This document shows, piece by piece, positions 43,435 through 57,148 of a DNA stretch of 64,000 nucleotides. Position numbers and translations under genes: made by a program. The notes under the pieces are model-generated. The model saw only the letters and a program-made list of their open reading frames with translations, had not been told where the DNA came from and ran no database searches. Position 1 is the first letter of the stretch. Every line of letters starts with the position of its first letter. Where the stretch lies: the NCBI GenBank assembly GCA_023213395.1, contig CM041465.1, forward strand, positions 115,513,741 to 115,577,740, written 5' to 3'. Source of the stretch: Cycas panzhihuaensis (lineage: Eukaryota > Cycadophyta).

Positions 43435-45669
43435 GTCGCGGGAAGGACGGGGATCAGGCGATCTTCCTCGGTTACGGTTGTTCTTGGTTTGGGTGTTGCG
43501 ATCATGCTCCCCATGTTTAGGGAACGGATCCTTGTGAACTGGTTGATCCAAATTAGGCCTTGAGGCCCGTTTGGGGGAAGAATCACGTCGAGGGGCATCC
43601 TTAGGATGCTGGGCCCTACAACGCGAATCATCGTGGAAGTAATCCCCATGAATGGAGCACCACTTCTTCTCAAGAGGAGGGTCAGACCTTCTCGCTTGAG
43701 AGGACTGGGCATTTCCATTCCTGGGAAGAGGAGCTTGGGTTGTTTGTTCGACTTGCTTGTTGGATGTTGGGGATGAAGGAGCTTGAAGCTTGAGATCCTT
43801 CATCGTACACTCAAATGAGCGTATAGCTGATGTGAGAGGGTCTAAAGTCCTCTCGGTAGGATGAGAGGAAGACCGAGTCGGTTGGGAAGGTTTAGTATCC
43901 TTGGTAGGGGGTGGTGCCTCATGGCGTTGTGAGGGCTTAAGAGGTTTCTTGAGACCAACTTGGATCTCAATAGCCTCCAACGCCAAACACTTGGCGATCG
44001 CGGAGTCACACGTGGTCGCCCCCATCTTGAGGACTTCCACATAAACTTTGGGACGAAGTGCATTGACGAAAAGGTCTCGCTTCAACTCCTCAGGCAATGT
44101 TGCCTTAGTGGAGTGAAGTAAGTCGTGGAATCACCGCATAAACTCACGATTCATCTCGTCGTGACCTTGTTTGAGCGAAAGAAGGGATTTCATTCCGCTC
44201 TCGAATGGACGGGCTACATCAAAATAGTTGATGAACTCGCCCACCAATTGCTGGAATGAATGGATGGAATGGGCAGGGAGACGGTAGAACCACTTGAGGG
44301 CATCGCCCTGCAAGGATCGCGGAAATAACTTCATTAAAATGTGGTCGTAAACCCAGTAATCGATGCATGCCATAGAAAAACTATGCACATGCTCCGCCGG
44401 GTCTTGCGACGAAGTTCCATCGAATCTAGGAACTTCAGGGGGATGAGGCGGCAAGTTGGTTTGCAACGCCTCAATGGAAAGAGGGGTTGACCTAAAGTCC
44501 ATGAAGGGGCGTGCCCTTGCCTGAACTGTAGGATTAACGAATGTCGAAGTAGGTAATGCACAAGGGGCGGATGGGGGTGCAACACCCATCCCTCCTTGAG
44601 GCAACGCCCCTTGCTGAAAAGAGGTGTGGGGGTAGGTGCCTCGGAAGGGAGTCAGGTTCCCTTGTGAAGGCACAACGGATGGAATTACATTGGAAGACGG
44701 GCAAGACGGATGTGGAACTAGGTTTTGCCCATATGGGCCACCTGTAGGTGGAGCGACCCCATATGGGTGTAGCGGATCCACTCCATAAACTGGAAGATGG
44801 CTTCCTCTACCCTGCCCCCAAGGTTGAGAAGTATACCCTAGGGGAACATAGAAGAAAGCACCAACGTGCTGGGTTTGAGGATGTGCGGGAGCGGATCCCA
44901 CATGGCTAGTGGTTGGAATGCTAGTAGAACTAATAGGCCTACTAGGAACAGCATGTGCCACATTAGGGGATGGCACAGTGGTTTGATTTGGAGCGGGTAT
45001 GCTAACCCTCAATTGAGGGAAAGACACACCATTAGGAGATCCCGAAACACTAGGACCCCAATGAGAAATGGAAGGCGCAACACGTGCCCCCACCACGGGA
45101 ACCGAGAATGAGTGGGACACACGCGTAGGCACAAAGGGGTTTGTTGTCAAAGGAAGAGTAGATGAGGATGAGGCATGCGGGGGAGGAGCAGAAGAGGAAG
45201 AGGCTCCTCCACAAAGGGCACCCTCAAGCCATCCAGGACGTGGTTGCAAGTGTACCGCGCGGTGACACTCATTGAGAGCTTCAACTACGTCAACAGGAGG
45301 AGTCCCTACATACTCGTAATAGGTAATTGGAACCTCGAACAAAGTAGGTTCCTCGGAATGCTCCTCATAAGAATCACCAACTACGTGGCAAGTCTCAAGA
45401 GGAGCAGAAACTTCTACAGCATTGGTAGAAGGATGGATATCAAGTGAGAGTTGTTGGTCAATTGGGTAATAAAGGGGGTCATCACCCTCTTGGGTGGACC
45501 CTGGAATAGAAGAAGGAAAAGCATGGGTTTCTAAGGTTGAAGTGTGGTAGGTCCAATCGGAAGAGTATCCCTTCATAGTCAGATCAGAATCTAACAAATG
45601 AAGAGGGTGATACTCAGGATCTTCTAACAAAGGAGGTAGACTGCACAAACGATGAGAAAAGCGTCGCAT
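43339..45669 (-). pseudogene. gag of gypsy G (one internal stop)
   Basis: Minus strand, 45669-44131 then same frame 44097-43339; the break is a TGA at 44131-44133 where copy 1 has a His codon (CAC or CGC-type change). About 775 codons. N-terminal 400 residues are Ser/Pro/His-rich low complexity. The retrotransposon gag (capsid) domain lies at residues about 420-600 (SSQDPAEHVHSFSMACIDY, KWFYRLPAHSIHSFQQLVG). A zinc knuckle of C-x2-H-x4-H-x4-C form (CSIHGDYFHDDSRC) is at about 43665-43620, then a basic Arg/Lys-rich tail. Start chosen at 45669 because copy 1 aligns there and the primer site is only 150 bases upstream. Confidence 0.9.
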
Positions 45670-45822
45670 GCAAGATCAACCGACGATGTTAGGGAAAGAG
45701 AGAGAATGGTAAAATATACGCGTTGGGGGCTGCCCAACGTAGGGATTAAAATAGGTACAAGAAGGACCACAAAAAGGTAGCGAAACCAACGAAAGAGAGC
45801 GAGAACTAGCTCCCTTACCGGG

Positions 45823-45840
45823 CCCCCGGTATGGTCGCCA
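45823..45840 (-). other. Primer-binding site of gypsy G
   Basis: Minus strand TGGCGACCATACCGGGGG, two bases from the LTR. It differs from the Met-tRNA site of the copia elements; TGGCGAC and the later GGGG best fit an Arg-tRNA, as reported for Ogre elements. Tentative. Confidence 0.6.
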
Positions 45841-45842
45841 AA

Positions 45843-48409
45843 GGGACGACGCTCACGGATAACTACCTAACTAGTAGGTGTGGAGAGAGCGGGTGGTGAA
45901 ATGATTGAAAGCGGGACCTAAGAGGCGAGTAACTATCACGCAGGCGCCTGTGCCCAGCGCGAGTTCAGGATCTGCAATGGAGTATGGCTACTATCAGGTG
46001 GTCCTTCACCGCTTCGAATAAGGGGTGAAGATGCGTAGGGCAAACCCGGGTTGGCCTAGAAGCGGGACCCTCCCACCCTTGGGTGGCCAGAAGGGGGGAT
46101 GAGAAGACCCAAAGGGGATAGGTCAAGAGTATGCCTACACAACCCAACCGGGTACACAAGTGATGCGGGAAGCAAAGAACTTGTGTGGCTAAGGAAATAA
46201 GGAGAAAGGTAGGGAAAGGGGGTTCCTACAACCTTTCCTATAGACGATAGGGATATGTGTAACAAAATAAAAGAAACGCAATCAAACACAAAACCAAATT
46301 TTCCTTTTTATCTTCCAATGTGCTAATTATTAAAGGAGAAATAAAAGAGGAAAAAAAAAGAGGTAGCGAAGTGGAGCAAGACGTGCACCTGGACCAAGGG
46401 CATGCATGATGAAAGCCTTCTCGAGGAGCACCAAACCACTCCACAGGACGCGTTGGATGCGAGATGTTGCGGCGGGCGACAAGGGGGGCTTCCTTACCTT
46501 CCCCGGAAAATAAAATGCGATGCAAAGAAAGAAAGGAAGCACCAACTAATAAATGAAGACAACCTTAAAACACAACGTACACAAGGGTGCTTACCGGCAA
46601 CGGGACCAACGGGCGATATCCTCCACACTCCCGAATACCTACAAGCAATGGCGGTCTCTCTCTTCCCGGAGGAAGAACACTGACATGCAATACAAGATTC
46701 TAACAAGATATACCTAAATAATATAAATGTGAATCTAAATATACATGCGTTAGTGCCAATCCAATAATGAAAGTACCCAAAAGAGAGTGACCAAGACGAA
46801 AGTAAATGATCGGTAATCCTCGAAGTGGCCTACCTCCCGCACATGATGCTCTAACCTCCCCTCAAGAGCCACAAGGCAGCAAGGACAAGGCCAAGAGCAA
46901 GGGCTGGAAAATGGTAGCAAAGAGGCAAAGAGAGGCCCAAGGAAACCCATGGCTAACTGGGGTGCTATGAGGAGCAAGCCGGGTGGCTGGGAAGAAAGTG
47001 AGGCAAAAACTAGTGGTTGGGACTTATGAGTGTTGCCCAAACCCGAGCAAAAGGCCCCAAATCAGCACTACAACTTGTGACAGCGCTGGTTTGAGTGGCC
47101 AAAAGAAGGCCTACAAACCCTTGCTTGCATGCCAAGGGCAGCACAGAGCGAGAGAGAGGCTTTGGAGGGCTTAGAGCCGCTTAGGGAGCGTGGAAGGTGG
47201 TACGGAATCCACCCAGCTCCTCTCCAAAACCTATGCTACCCCTCAACGCCGCCTTGGACAAAGAACGCAGCAAGAAGCACCAAGAGAGTGGTAGAAACTG
47301 ACCCACAAAAGGGACAAGAACCAAACTCAAGTAAGCAAGCAAGGAACAAGCATCATAGAGCATGAATATCACAAGAGAAAAACATGTAAAGTAATGAATA
47401 CCTGAGTGAGGGAGGCAAGGGACTTGCCTTAGCCAAAGAGCAGCAAAGAGGGGCTAAGAAATCAGCCCAGATCTGAAGTATGGCAGGTTTGAGACCCTGC
47501 TACTGAGGTTGGGAAGGAAACTCCTGCACTTGAAGCACTCGGGGCCTACCTGGGCAAAGAATCTACTGGAGCCACTCCAAGGGGCCCTCTCCAAGGTGTA
47601 TGAGGGGCTGGGAGAATGTCCAAGCTGCACCAAAGGAGAGCAGGGCGCTGGTGGAGGGATGCAGGTCCAGTAACAGCAGCAATGAGGAAGAGCAGGCGTA
47701 ATGATGTTTCCTTGAGAGCAAATCCAAAAGTGAGCAAAAGAATTCTAAAAAATGAGTCAAAAATGGCTTAAGTACTCAAAGAAAACCCTAAAGTGAGCGA
47801 TTAGGGTGCAGCTGGGAGGGAATTAAGTCGTGAGCCACGTGGCAGTTTCGCAATAAATGTGAAATTGCCACGGTGGATTTTAAAAAATAATGACGATCTG
47901 GCCAGTAAATTACGATGCTGAATATTCTGGTGGTACCGCGAAAATTCCAGTGGTATGCACCTGGAGCCAAAAATGGGGCCCACCAACCAGTCTAGGCTAG
48001 GGGCAGATGACCGAAAGGGCTAATAGGAGCCTAGAACACCTACCCGAGGGTAAACAAGCCGACAAACGGGTCTAAAGGAGCAAAAATAGGGCTCAAATGG
48101 GGTGGCAGGTTGACCAAACGATGATGAGTCATCACACGGGCGGAAGTGGCACAAATCTAGTGGATCCTGGAGCGAGGAGGGCAGATGCGGGAAGTGAAGT
48201 GGTCACCAGGGTGCCACACTTGCTAGGGGTGTGCCCCTGCTATAGTCGTCATAGGCTAAAATAAGTGTGGACAATGGCAAGGTCGCCCATAAAGCCACAC
48301 ACATGCAGACATGCAAGCAAATACTCATCAAAAGAAAGAGATGACAATGCGAAAAACATACCGCATTTACTCGAGTGGTGATTCGTATCCATTCCCTAAG
48401 CCGGAAACA
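45843..48409 (-). repeat. 5' LTR of gypsy G
   Basis: 2567 bp; first base G instead of T (gggacgacgctc), ends ccggaaaca. Matches 31815-34396. Patch 47892-47960 differs from the other LTR although both sides match closely. Confidence 0.93.
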
Positions 48410-48414
48410 ACTTG

Positions 48415-48761
48415 GTGTCAAAGTTCTTCTTGAGAACTTTAAGGACCTTCCAAACTATATCATATTATTCTTTGTTAATCAAGTTTCACAAGAAGTGATC
48501 AATAACCAACATAATTTCTACACAAATCTTTTCATCATCTATCTTCCATTATAGTTTAGTTGTGACATCTGTAGGAACTATTGGAATGGTTCTACTAGAA
48601 GCAGGTGCTATAGTTATTCCAGGTATGATGGGTGTAATCTATAAGTGGGCTCTCCAAAGGCCTTTATACTTTGTAACATTTTTAACTCTAGTGTACTATA
48701 TATCCTAATTTTCTTTATCTTTTAATATACAGTTGACATTCTACTTGAATTGAGATGACAT
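48415..48761 (-). pseudogene. gag N-terminus of copia B2 (broken)
   Basis: Minus strand; ATG 48759-48761 followed by SSQFK, then stops. Continues on the other side of gypsy G at 31814, matching the order seen in B1 (25910-26276). Confidence 0.75.
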
Positions 48762-50829
<2,068 letters not shown>

Positions 50830-50839
50830 GCTCTGATAC
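50830..50839 (-). other. Primer-binding site of copia B2
   Basis: Minus strand gtatcagagc, the core of the Met-tRNA site. Confidence 0.7.
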
Positions 50840-50904
50840 AACAAAAGTCTATGGGTGATTTTGGAAGAGGACTCCTTGGAAAGTGAACCAACCATAGTCT
50901 AACA
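50840..50904 (-). repeat. 86-bp-family LTR fragment at the 5' end of B2
   Basis: Reverse complement starts tgttagactatggttgg and contains ctcttccaaaatcaccca, matching the element C LTR (tgttggagtgcatg..., ctcttcccaaatcaccca) over about 66 bases. The last roughly 20 bases next to the primer site are missing. Not related to the 296-bp B-type LTR at the other end. Confidence 0.65.
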
Positions 50905-51149
50905 ACATCTATCTCTGACTCAACCCTTACATTTGTAGCCCAAAATTTAGGGAGGGGCAAGACTACATGATGACTAACTTAAAAGCCTAGTTAACTACAA
51001 AGTTTTGCTCAATAATTAGACTCTTTAGATATCTCACAAGAGATAAATAAATTGCTAACTTAGAATCAACTACATCAAGTTAGAATTTCCTCCTATCAAG
51101 GTCAATATACTCAATAACCCCAATAGCCACCATAACTTTAATAAAAAAA

Positions 51150-52110
51150 GAATCAGTAGAGTAGACCTAATGCCACCTATTTATACTGTAGAAAAACTAG
51201 TTATCTTATTATTAAATATAGGAGAAGACAAACAGATCTCTAAATTTTATAAAATTAAGGAAGATAACCTTATAGACCTTGCTTTCAATAAGCATCCCCA
51301 TATTATTAATAAGGATCAACTAACTACCAATAAGGAGGAACTTAGTTTTTAATAAGGAGGACTGTGCCCTCAATAAGAGACCCCTTATCTATAATAAGAT
51401 GACCTAACTCTTTAATAAAAAGCCACTTACTTCTAATAAGAATGCCCTATTTCATAATAAGGAGGGCCATCGTATCAATAACTAGGCTAATTCTATCAAT
51501 AAAATTAGAATCAGAGACCTAATCAGAATCAACAATAGCAGAACAGGCAATGGTTCCCACCTAGGAATCAAAGGACCAATCCTAACACTCAATAAGGAGG
51601 CCATATGGTAGATACCCAAGTTACCTCCTCTTAAAATATATTCTTTGTGACATTTTCATCTTAGCATGATGACAACTCTTGGCTACTTAACTTAGGACCC
51701 ATTCACCATATGACTAACATATAAGATATGTTAGAGGAAACCTATCTAATTAGAACACAAATGATCACATTTAGAGACAACTTGACATGCGATGTGACTA
51801 AAATTAGAAGGTCCTTAATAGCATTGAAAGACTCCAAAATAAGGCATCACATCAATAATATATTCCTAGTTTAATGTATGAAAATAAATTTACTTTTAGT
51901 TAGCCAAATCAATAGGTAGAATTCAGATGTCTTTTTTAGTTAAGGCATTTACACCATCATGAATCATGCAAGTAGACAACTTGTAGTAATAAGACATGAA
52001 GATAATAGCTTATATAAGATTGATGGTATTCCTTTAGTCAATAATCCACCAAGAAAATTATACTTAATGGATTAAAGTATCCAACTTGACAAGGGTAAGG
52101 AGATCATGGT
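51150..52110 (+). pseudogene. gag C-terminal part and protease of copia D (broken)
   Basis: Plus strand. From about 51170 a readable stretch (IYTVEKLVILLLNIGED) leads into a 7-residue repeat, then a basic Asn/Gln/Pro region. The protease active-site block at 51680-51721 reads WLLNLGPIHHMTN, where copia proteases have W-x-x-Asp-Ser-Gly-x-x-x-His-Met-Thr: the catalytic Asp is Asn. The protease body continues to 52110 (KIRRSLIALKDSK near 51800). Stops throughout. Confidence 0.65.
51287..51518 (+). repeat. 21-bp tandem repeat, 11 units, in copia D gag
   Basis: The hexamer aataag (or a one-base variant) starts at 51287, 51308, 51329, 51351, 51372, 51393, 51414, 51435, 51456, 51477 and 51498: spacing 21 except one 22. 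Units look like aataaggaggactgtgccctc. In frame this is a 7-residue protein repeat beginning Asn-Lys. One isolated further unit at 51591. Confidence 0.85.
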
Positions 52111-52122
52111 GGGGGACCAACC

Positions 52123-52402
52123 TGTTAGAATTAGGAATGTAATAAGCATATCAAACCCTAATAGTGAGTAACAAAAAGATGAAGCATATACAAAATAGAC
52201 ACCATGTTAGAGAATTGACCAAAACTCAATTATAAAAAAAGAAGAGTATATACTTATAGTATAAGCTTACCACTAGTGAGACAACCCCATTGGACTACTT
52301 AGATGTGGAACATATATCAAGGTGGCCCATAACTCTAATATAAAATACAATAAATAGAAAGAGTTTACATAGGGTTAATGTAATTGGGTATTATACCCAA
52401 CA
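52123..52402 (-). repeat. 3' LTR of element E
   Basis: Begins tgttagaattaggaatg, ends attatacccaaca; aligns base for base with 61835-62113 (shared aaagagtttacatagggtt-like block). Confidence 0.88.
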
Positions 52403-52410
52403 TTCCCTCC

Positions 52411-54217
52411 TGTAATAGTCAATTACGTAAATATCATCACATTAATGATAATCTTGAGTCTCCAAAAGTCTGTTGGATCACAAATGCTGCTGCATAGAAT
52501 AAGAAAGCTGTCGAAGTCCATATGAAGTAGAGTCCATCTATTGGAATACATGGGTCATCAGCTACTGCAATCGCCAGTTGGGTAGGAACTGCCTTTGTAT
52601 ATGTGGATCAATCAGGAGCTGGTAAGAGTAGATGAATAAGGTCCCACCCCTTACTCATATGGGAGTGCAAGCAGAAAAAATATATATATAAAGCACATGG
52701 CACATGGCAGGTAAGATTAGCTTCTTAAAGTATATCCTACCTCCTACTCAATAGGACTAGCACTTCTTCAGCATCTATTGGTTGGAAATACAATGGCACT
52801 ATGGCCTTAAACATGCCACATGTGCTAAAAAGATGCCTCATTAGGCTAACAATTTTCCACCATGGGAAAAAATAACCATCATTAGAAATTTTTACATGAC
52901 TAAAAAGTAATATGTGACTTGTGTAGCATATATGACTCTCTCTCATAAATGAAGCACAATATGATCACAACGAGTTCTTCAAGAGCTAAAAATAAGTCCA
53001 CAGTACATGTTATCTCCCTTATTTGGGGTATATTACATTAAGAAGACCTTGAGAATATAATATGTGCCTATAGAAGCTAATAAAAAATGAAGATAAGTAG
53101 GAACTTATGACTTTGAATGAAAAAATCTCCATGAAAATAGCTCCAAAACGTATGAAATGACCTGCCAAATTAAAGGTCTCTCTGTTACAGATCTAACGCA
53201 ATAGACAAGATTAAAAATAGAGCTCCCAGGTCCATGATATCATAAAAAATGTGATAAATACTCTTTAATGAGGTTAAAAATGAGAGCTAGCCCATTTTAT
53301 GGCTAGTTACTAGTCGTATAAAACCTTCATAGAACTTGATACTAATAGTTAAAGGAGCTGGGTGGACCTAAAACCAATACCCAATGTAATTAAACTTATT
53401 TTTCAAATCAAAAAATAATATAACTCCTTTCAATAGAGTTTGAAATCTGCCATACACAAAAAATATTATAATAAAAAGCCCTAAAATATTAGGGTTTTGA
53501 AAGTTTTGAGAGGCACTGCTATAGTAGTGATTACAAGTTGCAAGTTGTGCAAGTCATGGTCATTGTTTACAAGTCGCCATTGTGAGGGTTGCCATGGATG
53601 AGTTATTCATGTTAGAGGGGCAACCACCATTGATGAAGTATCACCATGGGTGTGTTAAGGAGGCTCGACTTCCATCATTTTATTTTGTAGGATTTCCATA
53701 AATTTGAGTTTCCATGGATTACAAGTCTACGAGTAAAGTCGAGGCTGCCATGATGCCCTTCCACCTCTATCACTAATATTACCATAGTCTGTCTCTAAAT
53801 TGAGGTGGAGTAGGTTTGTCTCCATTGGCATTGAAGTGCCTCACCTCTGGATATTAAGCCAATTCGAATATCATACATTCCATTACACTGGTAACACAAC
53901 TAGATGAGACCAGATTGAATTATGAAAGAATTACAAACTTGAACGGTTAAATGCCAATAAGATTTTCTCACATGAAATGTACGGCACCAAAGCTCTCATA
54001 ACTACATAGATGGGGATTGATACATTCTGATGTTCCATCTCCTTAGGTACTAAAAAGATCCATGATCTATAAGGAGCTCTGATCTGTAATGAAAATGAGA
54101 AGAATGCCAAGCCCTGCAGTAGATAATAATGGTCCTAGAAGAAAGCAAGGCCTAGGCCATAGCCTCCAAGAATGGATCCGCCTCTATGGGATGAGATGCA
54201 CAATCCAAAAGTGCTGG
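52411..54217. other. Non-coding interior of element E (3' part)
   Basis: No frame above 70 codons with a recognisable motif on either strand. Mixed composition, with a locally GC-richer stretch 53560-53860. Confidence 0.5.
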
Positions 54218-54222
54218 GATCC

Positions 54223-54447
54223 TGTTATGAACGTCTTTAAGCGAAGGGTCAATTAATGGGTGCTATTGAATGGGCACATCCTTCCGTGAAAGGGGTCTAA
54301 TATGCATATAAAAATAGGTCCTAAGTGTAATATGGACAGCTATCATTCATTTCTTATCAATAAATATCGATTAATTCTTTATTCAGTACATTCAAGTGTG
54401 CTTGTCTATTTGCCTCTATTCTCTAGTTACCAAATTGGTCTGTAACA
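54223..54447 (+). repeat. 5' LTR of gypsy F
   Basis: tgttatgaacgtctttaag to ggtctgtaaca; contains catataaaaatagg (54307-54320), a plausible TATA region. Confidence 0.93.
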
Positions 54448-54449
54448 AG

Positions 54450-54460
54450 TGGTATCAGAG
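54450..54460 (+). other. Primer-binding site of gypsy F
   Basis: tggtatcagag, exact start of the initiator-Met tRNA complement, two bases after the LTR. Confidence 0.88.
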
Positions 54461-55932
54461 AAATTCTTGGGCACATTCAAAATAATCATTCTTATGGTAG
54501 CTTGTTGCCATTGAAGGTCATTCTCATCACTATTCAATATTGCATTCTCATCACTATTATTGCATTCTTGTCATTGTTCAATACTATGTTCTCATCACTA
54601 TTTCCCATTCTCGTCACTGCGATGATATTCTGTTTCTCATTCTCGTTGTTGTTATTGATATTCTTGTCTCTGTGTTCATCTTCCATCTTTCCAGTTTTCA
54701 CTACAATAAAAGGCTGCTAAGCAAATGTCTGCATAGCCTTTGTGTTTCTGTGGTCTCACATCTAGGTTTATGTCTACATTTGGTAGTCTGTAGTGACTAC
54801 CTATCGATAAGAATTAAGGGAACATAGAGTGGAATAAGGAGAAATCGAAGACTGGAACCGTAACTAGTGTGCAGACCTATGTAGACCTTAATACGTCATC
54901 TTAAGCATCTTATTTCTATTATCATTTAATAAATATAGTGTGTACTTCTATCGCGCATCCTACATTCACGTTTTTCTATTTCGCTGTTATTCTGAAAAAG
55001 CTCATCAATCCCGTGCGCTATTATCATATGGCTATCATCACTGTACCTTTGTCGCCATCTTCTTCACTGTTATTCTATCATTTACGTCTTCTCTCCCATC
55101 TCTCTGTTCCCTCTTTACATCGTCACTTTATATCTTTATATTCACAAATCAATTATTTTTTACATTTCATTATATTATACACATAACATAGCATCTTATA
55201 ATATCATATACACACATCGTATTAATTCAATATTATGTTTTAATTTGATATACATTGAAAATACATATATTGATATCCGTTTATTTAAAAATTTATATTA
55301 AGAGAAAGAGAAAGATAGAGTTATCTATATATTAATATTGTTCAATTAATATATAATAGATTTCATTGAGAATTCAATATTATGTTATATTATCTATAGT
55401 CCAAATTAAATCTTAATCATAAGGGTATTATAACACTGCAGAGCACTAGTGCTTATTATTACAATTCTTATATTATGTTTTACATATATATCCCTTTAAT
55501 CAAATTGATCCATATTCTCTAATAATCAAATTGATCTCTTGACCATTAGCTTATAAATATTCTTATACAATCCTAAGGTTGGTATACCATATGTCTAAGT
55601 AATATATATATATATATATATATTACATATTATAGTTGATATAAGAGATTATTTTAATATCTCCTTTTACATATCAAAAATATAGAACATATACAACTTC
55701 TAAGTCAGGTGAATTAGTTTATGTTATCCTTCATTTTTTTTTTTTTGTCATATGCAGATTTTGAATTACAATATTTAGCAACATTCCCAATGGTGGTGAT
55801 ATATCGATTATATATCAGTCAGGCAGAGAGAATATAAAACCATAAGTATCAAGCGAGTTGGGAATATCATTCTGAAGTCAAACAAACACAACAGAAAGGT
55901 AGTGGAATTGTATTTACACAATTATTAAAATA
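54461..55932 (+). other. Untranslated leader of gypsy F
   Basis: About 1.5 kb. 54515-54690 is made of imperfect repeats of a cattctcatcactattcaa-like unit on a pyrimidine-rich strand; 55601-55623 is a short (ta)n. The frames at 54502-54827 and 54938-55191 are low-complexity reads and show no gag motif. Confidence 0.55.
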
Positions 55933-57148
55933 ATGAACACTAAAGATATGGCAGACAACATCGTTCAAAAAGAAATTATTGAACCAATCACTCAAGCAGT
56001 CCACAATGCGGTCCAAACGTCAAATGCTCTATTAAATCATATATTACATCAAATTTTGGATAAACTAACAGTCATAGCAATAAGTAGAAAAGAAGATATA
56101 GTTGTCCCAGATTCAGAAGATGAAGCAATGAGTTGCCAATCTCATATTAGACATCAAACTATAAGAAATTAGTTGAGTCCTCAGATATCTCCCATTAATT
56201 TTGAAAATGAGGCTATCAGAAGATATCTTAATGAATATTGTAACTTAACTCCTGAAGAATAGAAGATAGTAGGTTTTCAATCTTACTTCAACTGCTTACA
56301 AAGTATTCGAACACAGAAAATGAAAAAGTTAGAAAAAATAAATATATAACGTTTTAGTATAGAACAAAAATCGCATGAACCGAGAGTGTGGATACAACAA
56401 ATGGAAAACTATTTTCATTTAATGGAAATTGAGCTAGCAGAACAAGTTTCGATAGCTACTTTACATATGGATGGAATAGCATGTGAATGGTGGTAGTGTC
56501 TTGAATGAACTTCCTTTTGAGATCAATTACCTACCTGGAAAGAATTTATACACCTATTCATCAAACGATTTAAAACTGTATCTAATTGTGATTATTATTG
56601 TGAGTTACGAAGATTAAAACAAATTGGTTTGGTGGAAGAATATAGTGCAGCATTTACAAGATTAAGCTATGTGTTAGATGATATTCTGATTAATCGACTT
56701 ATCCAGCTATATATAGATGGTCTGATAATAGAGATCCAAGCTGATGTTAAAATTCAAGAACCTTAGGATCTGAATAAGGTAATACAACTAGCCAAAACTT
56801 AGGAAGGAAAGATCAATAAATTAAAGAAGGCAAGAACGAGACCTTATATTCCCTCGTATACTCATCCTAATCCTCCTTCCATTATACGACTTGGTTTTGT
56901 ACCTAACAGAGTTAATCAACCAGTTAAACCATTACATCAAAGAACAAGAGCTAAGCAAGAAGAATTACGAAAAAAGAATCTCCGCTTTATGTGTGTTGAA
57001 AAATGGACTCCTAATCATAAATGTCAAATAAATCAATTATACACAATCGAGTTATCTTCGGTAGTAGAGGATGAGGAAGTTGAAGAAGAAGATGATACCG
57101 AATGTGACCAAGAAAATATTGAAAGTCAAGGATATCAATGTAACTAGG
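55933..57148 (+). pseudogene. gag of gypsy F (broken)
   Basis: Start ATG 55933 (MNTKDMADNIVQKEI), same frame as protease and RT. Capsid domain at about 56370-56800 (VWIQQMENYFHLMEIEL, then KEFIHLFIKRFKTVSN, EYSAAFTRLSYVL). Zinc knuckle near 56985-57025 reads RFMCVEKWTPNHKC: the first Cys is Arg. Acidic tail EDEEVEEEDDTE precedes the protease. In-frame stops at 56170-56172 and several later sites, many explained by CAG or CAA to TAG or TAA. Confidence 0.88.

Larger units (their letters stand above)
31815..48409 (-). mobile_element. Gypsy G: 16.6-kb Tat/Ogre-like Ty3/gypsy retrotransposon
   Basis: Seen: long LTRs at 31815-34396 and 45843-48409, and a 5-bp target duplication actta (31810-31814) / acttg (48410-48414). 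Removing it rejoins the copia gag of B2. Primer site at 45823-45840 and polypurine tract at 34397-34408 set the minus orientation. Order on minus: gag, protease, RT, RNase H, integrase (gypsy order), then a 4.6-kb 3' region holding an extra RNase H (sense) and a plant-mobile-domain gene (antisense). It is GC-richer and less decayed than its surroundings. Gag-pol has six in-frame stops, all explainable as C-to-T changes, and at least three small frameshifts, so it is inactive but comparatively young. Antisense frames in the 3' region are known for several Tat-lineage elements. Confidence 0.93.

Noticed and set aside
54502-55191. Hydrophobic ORFs as possible membrane proteins
   Set aside because: Pyrimidine-rich low-complexity leader of gypsy F between primer site and gag; overlapping frames read equally long, which indicates composition rather than coding.
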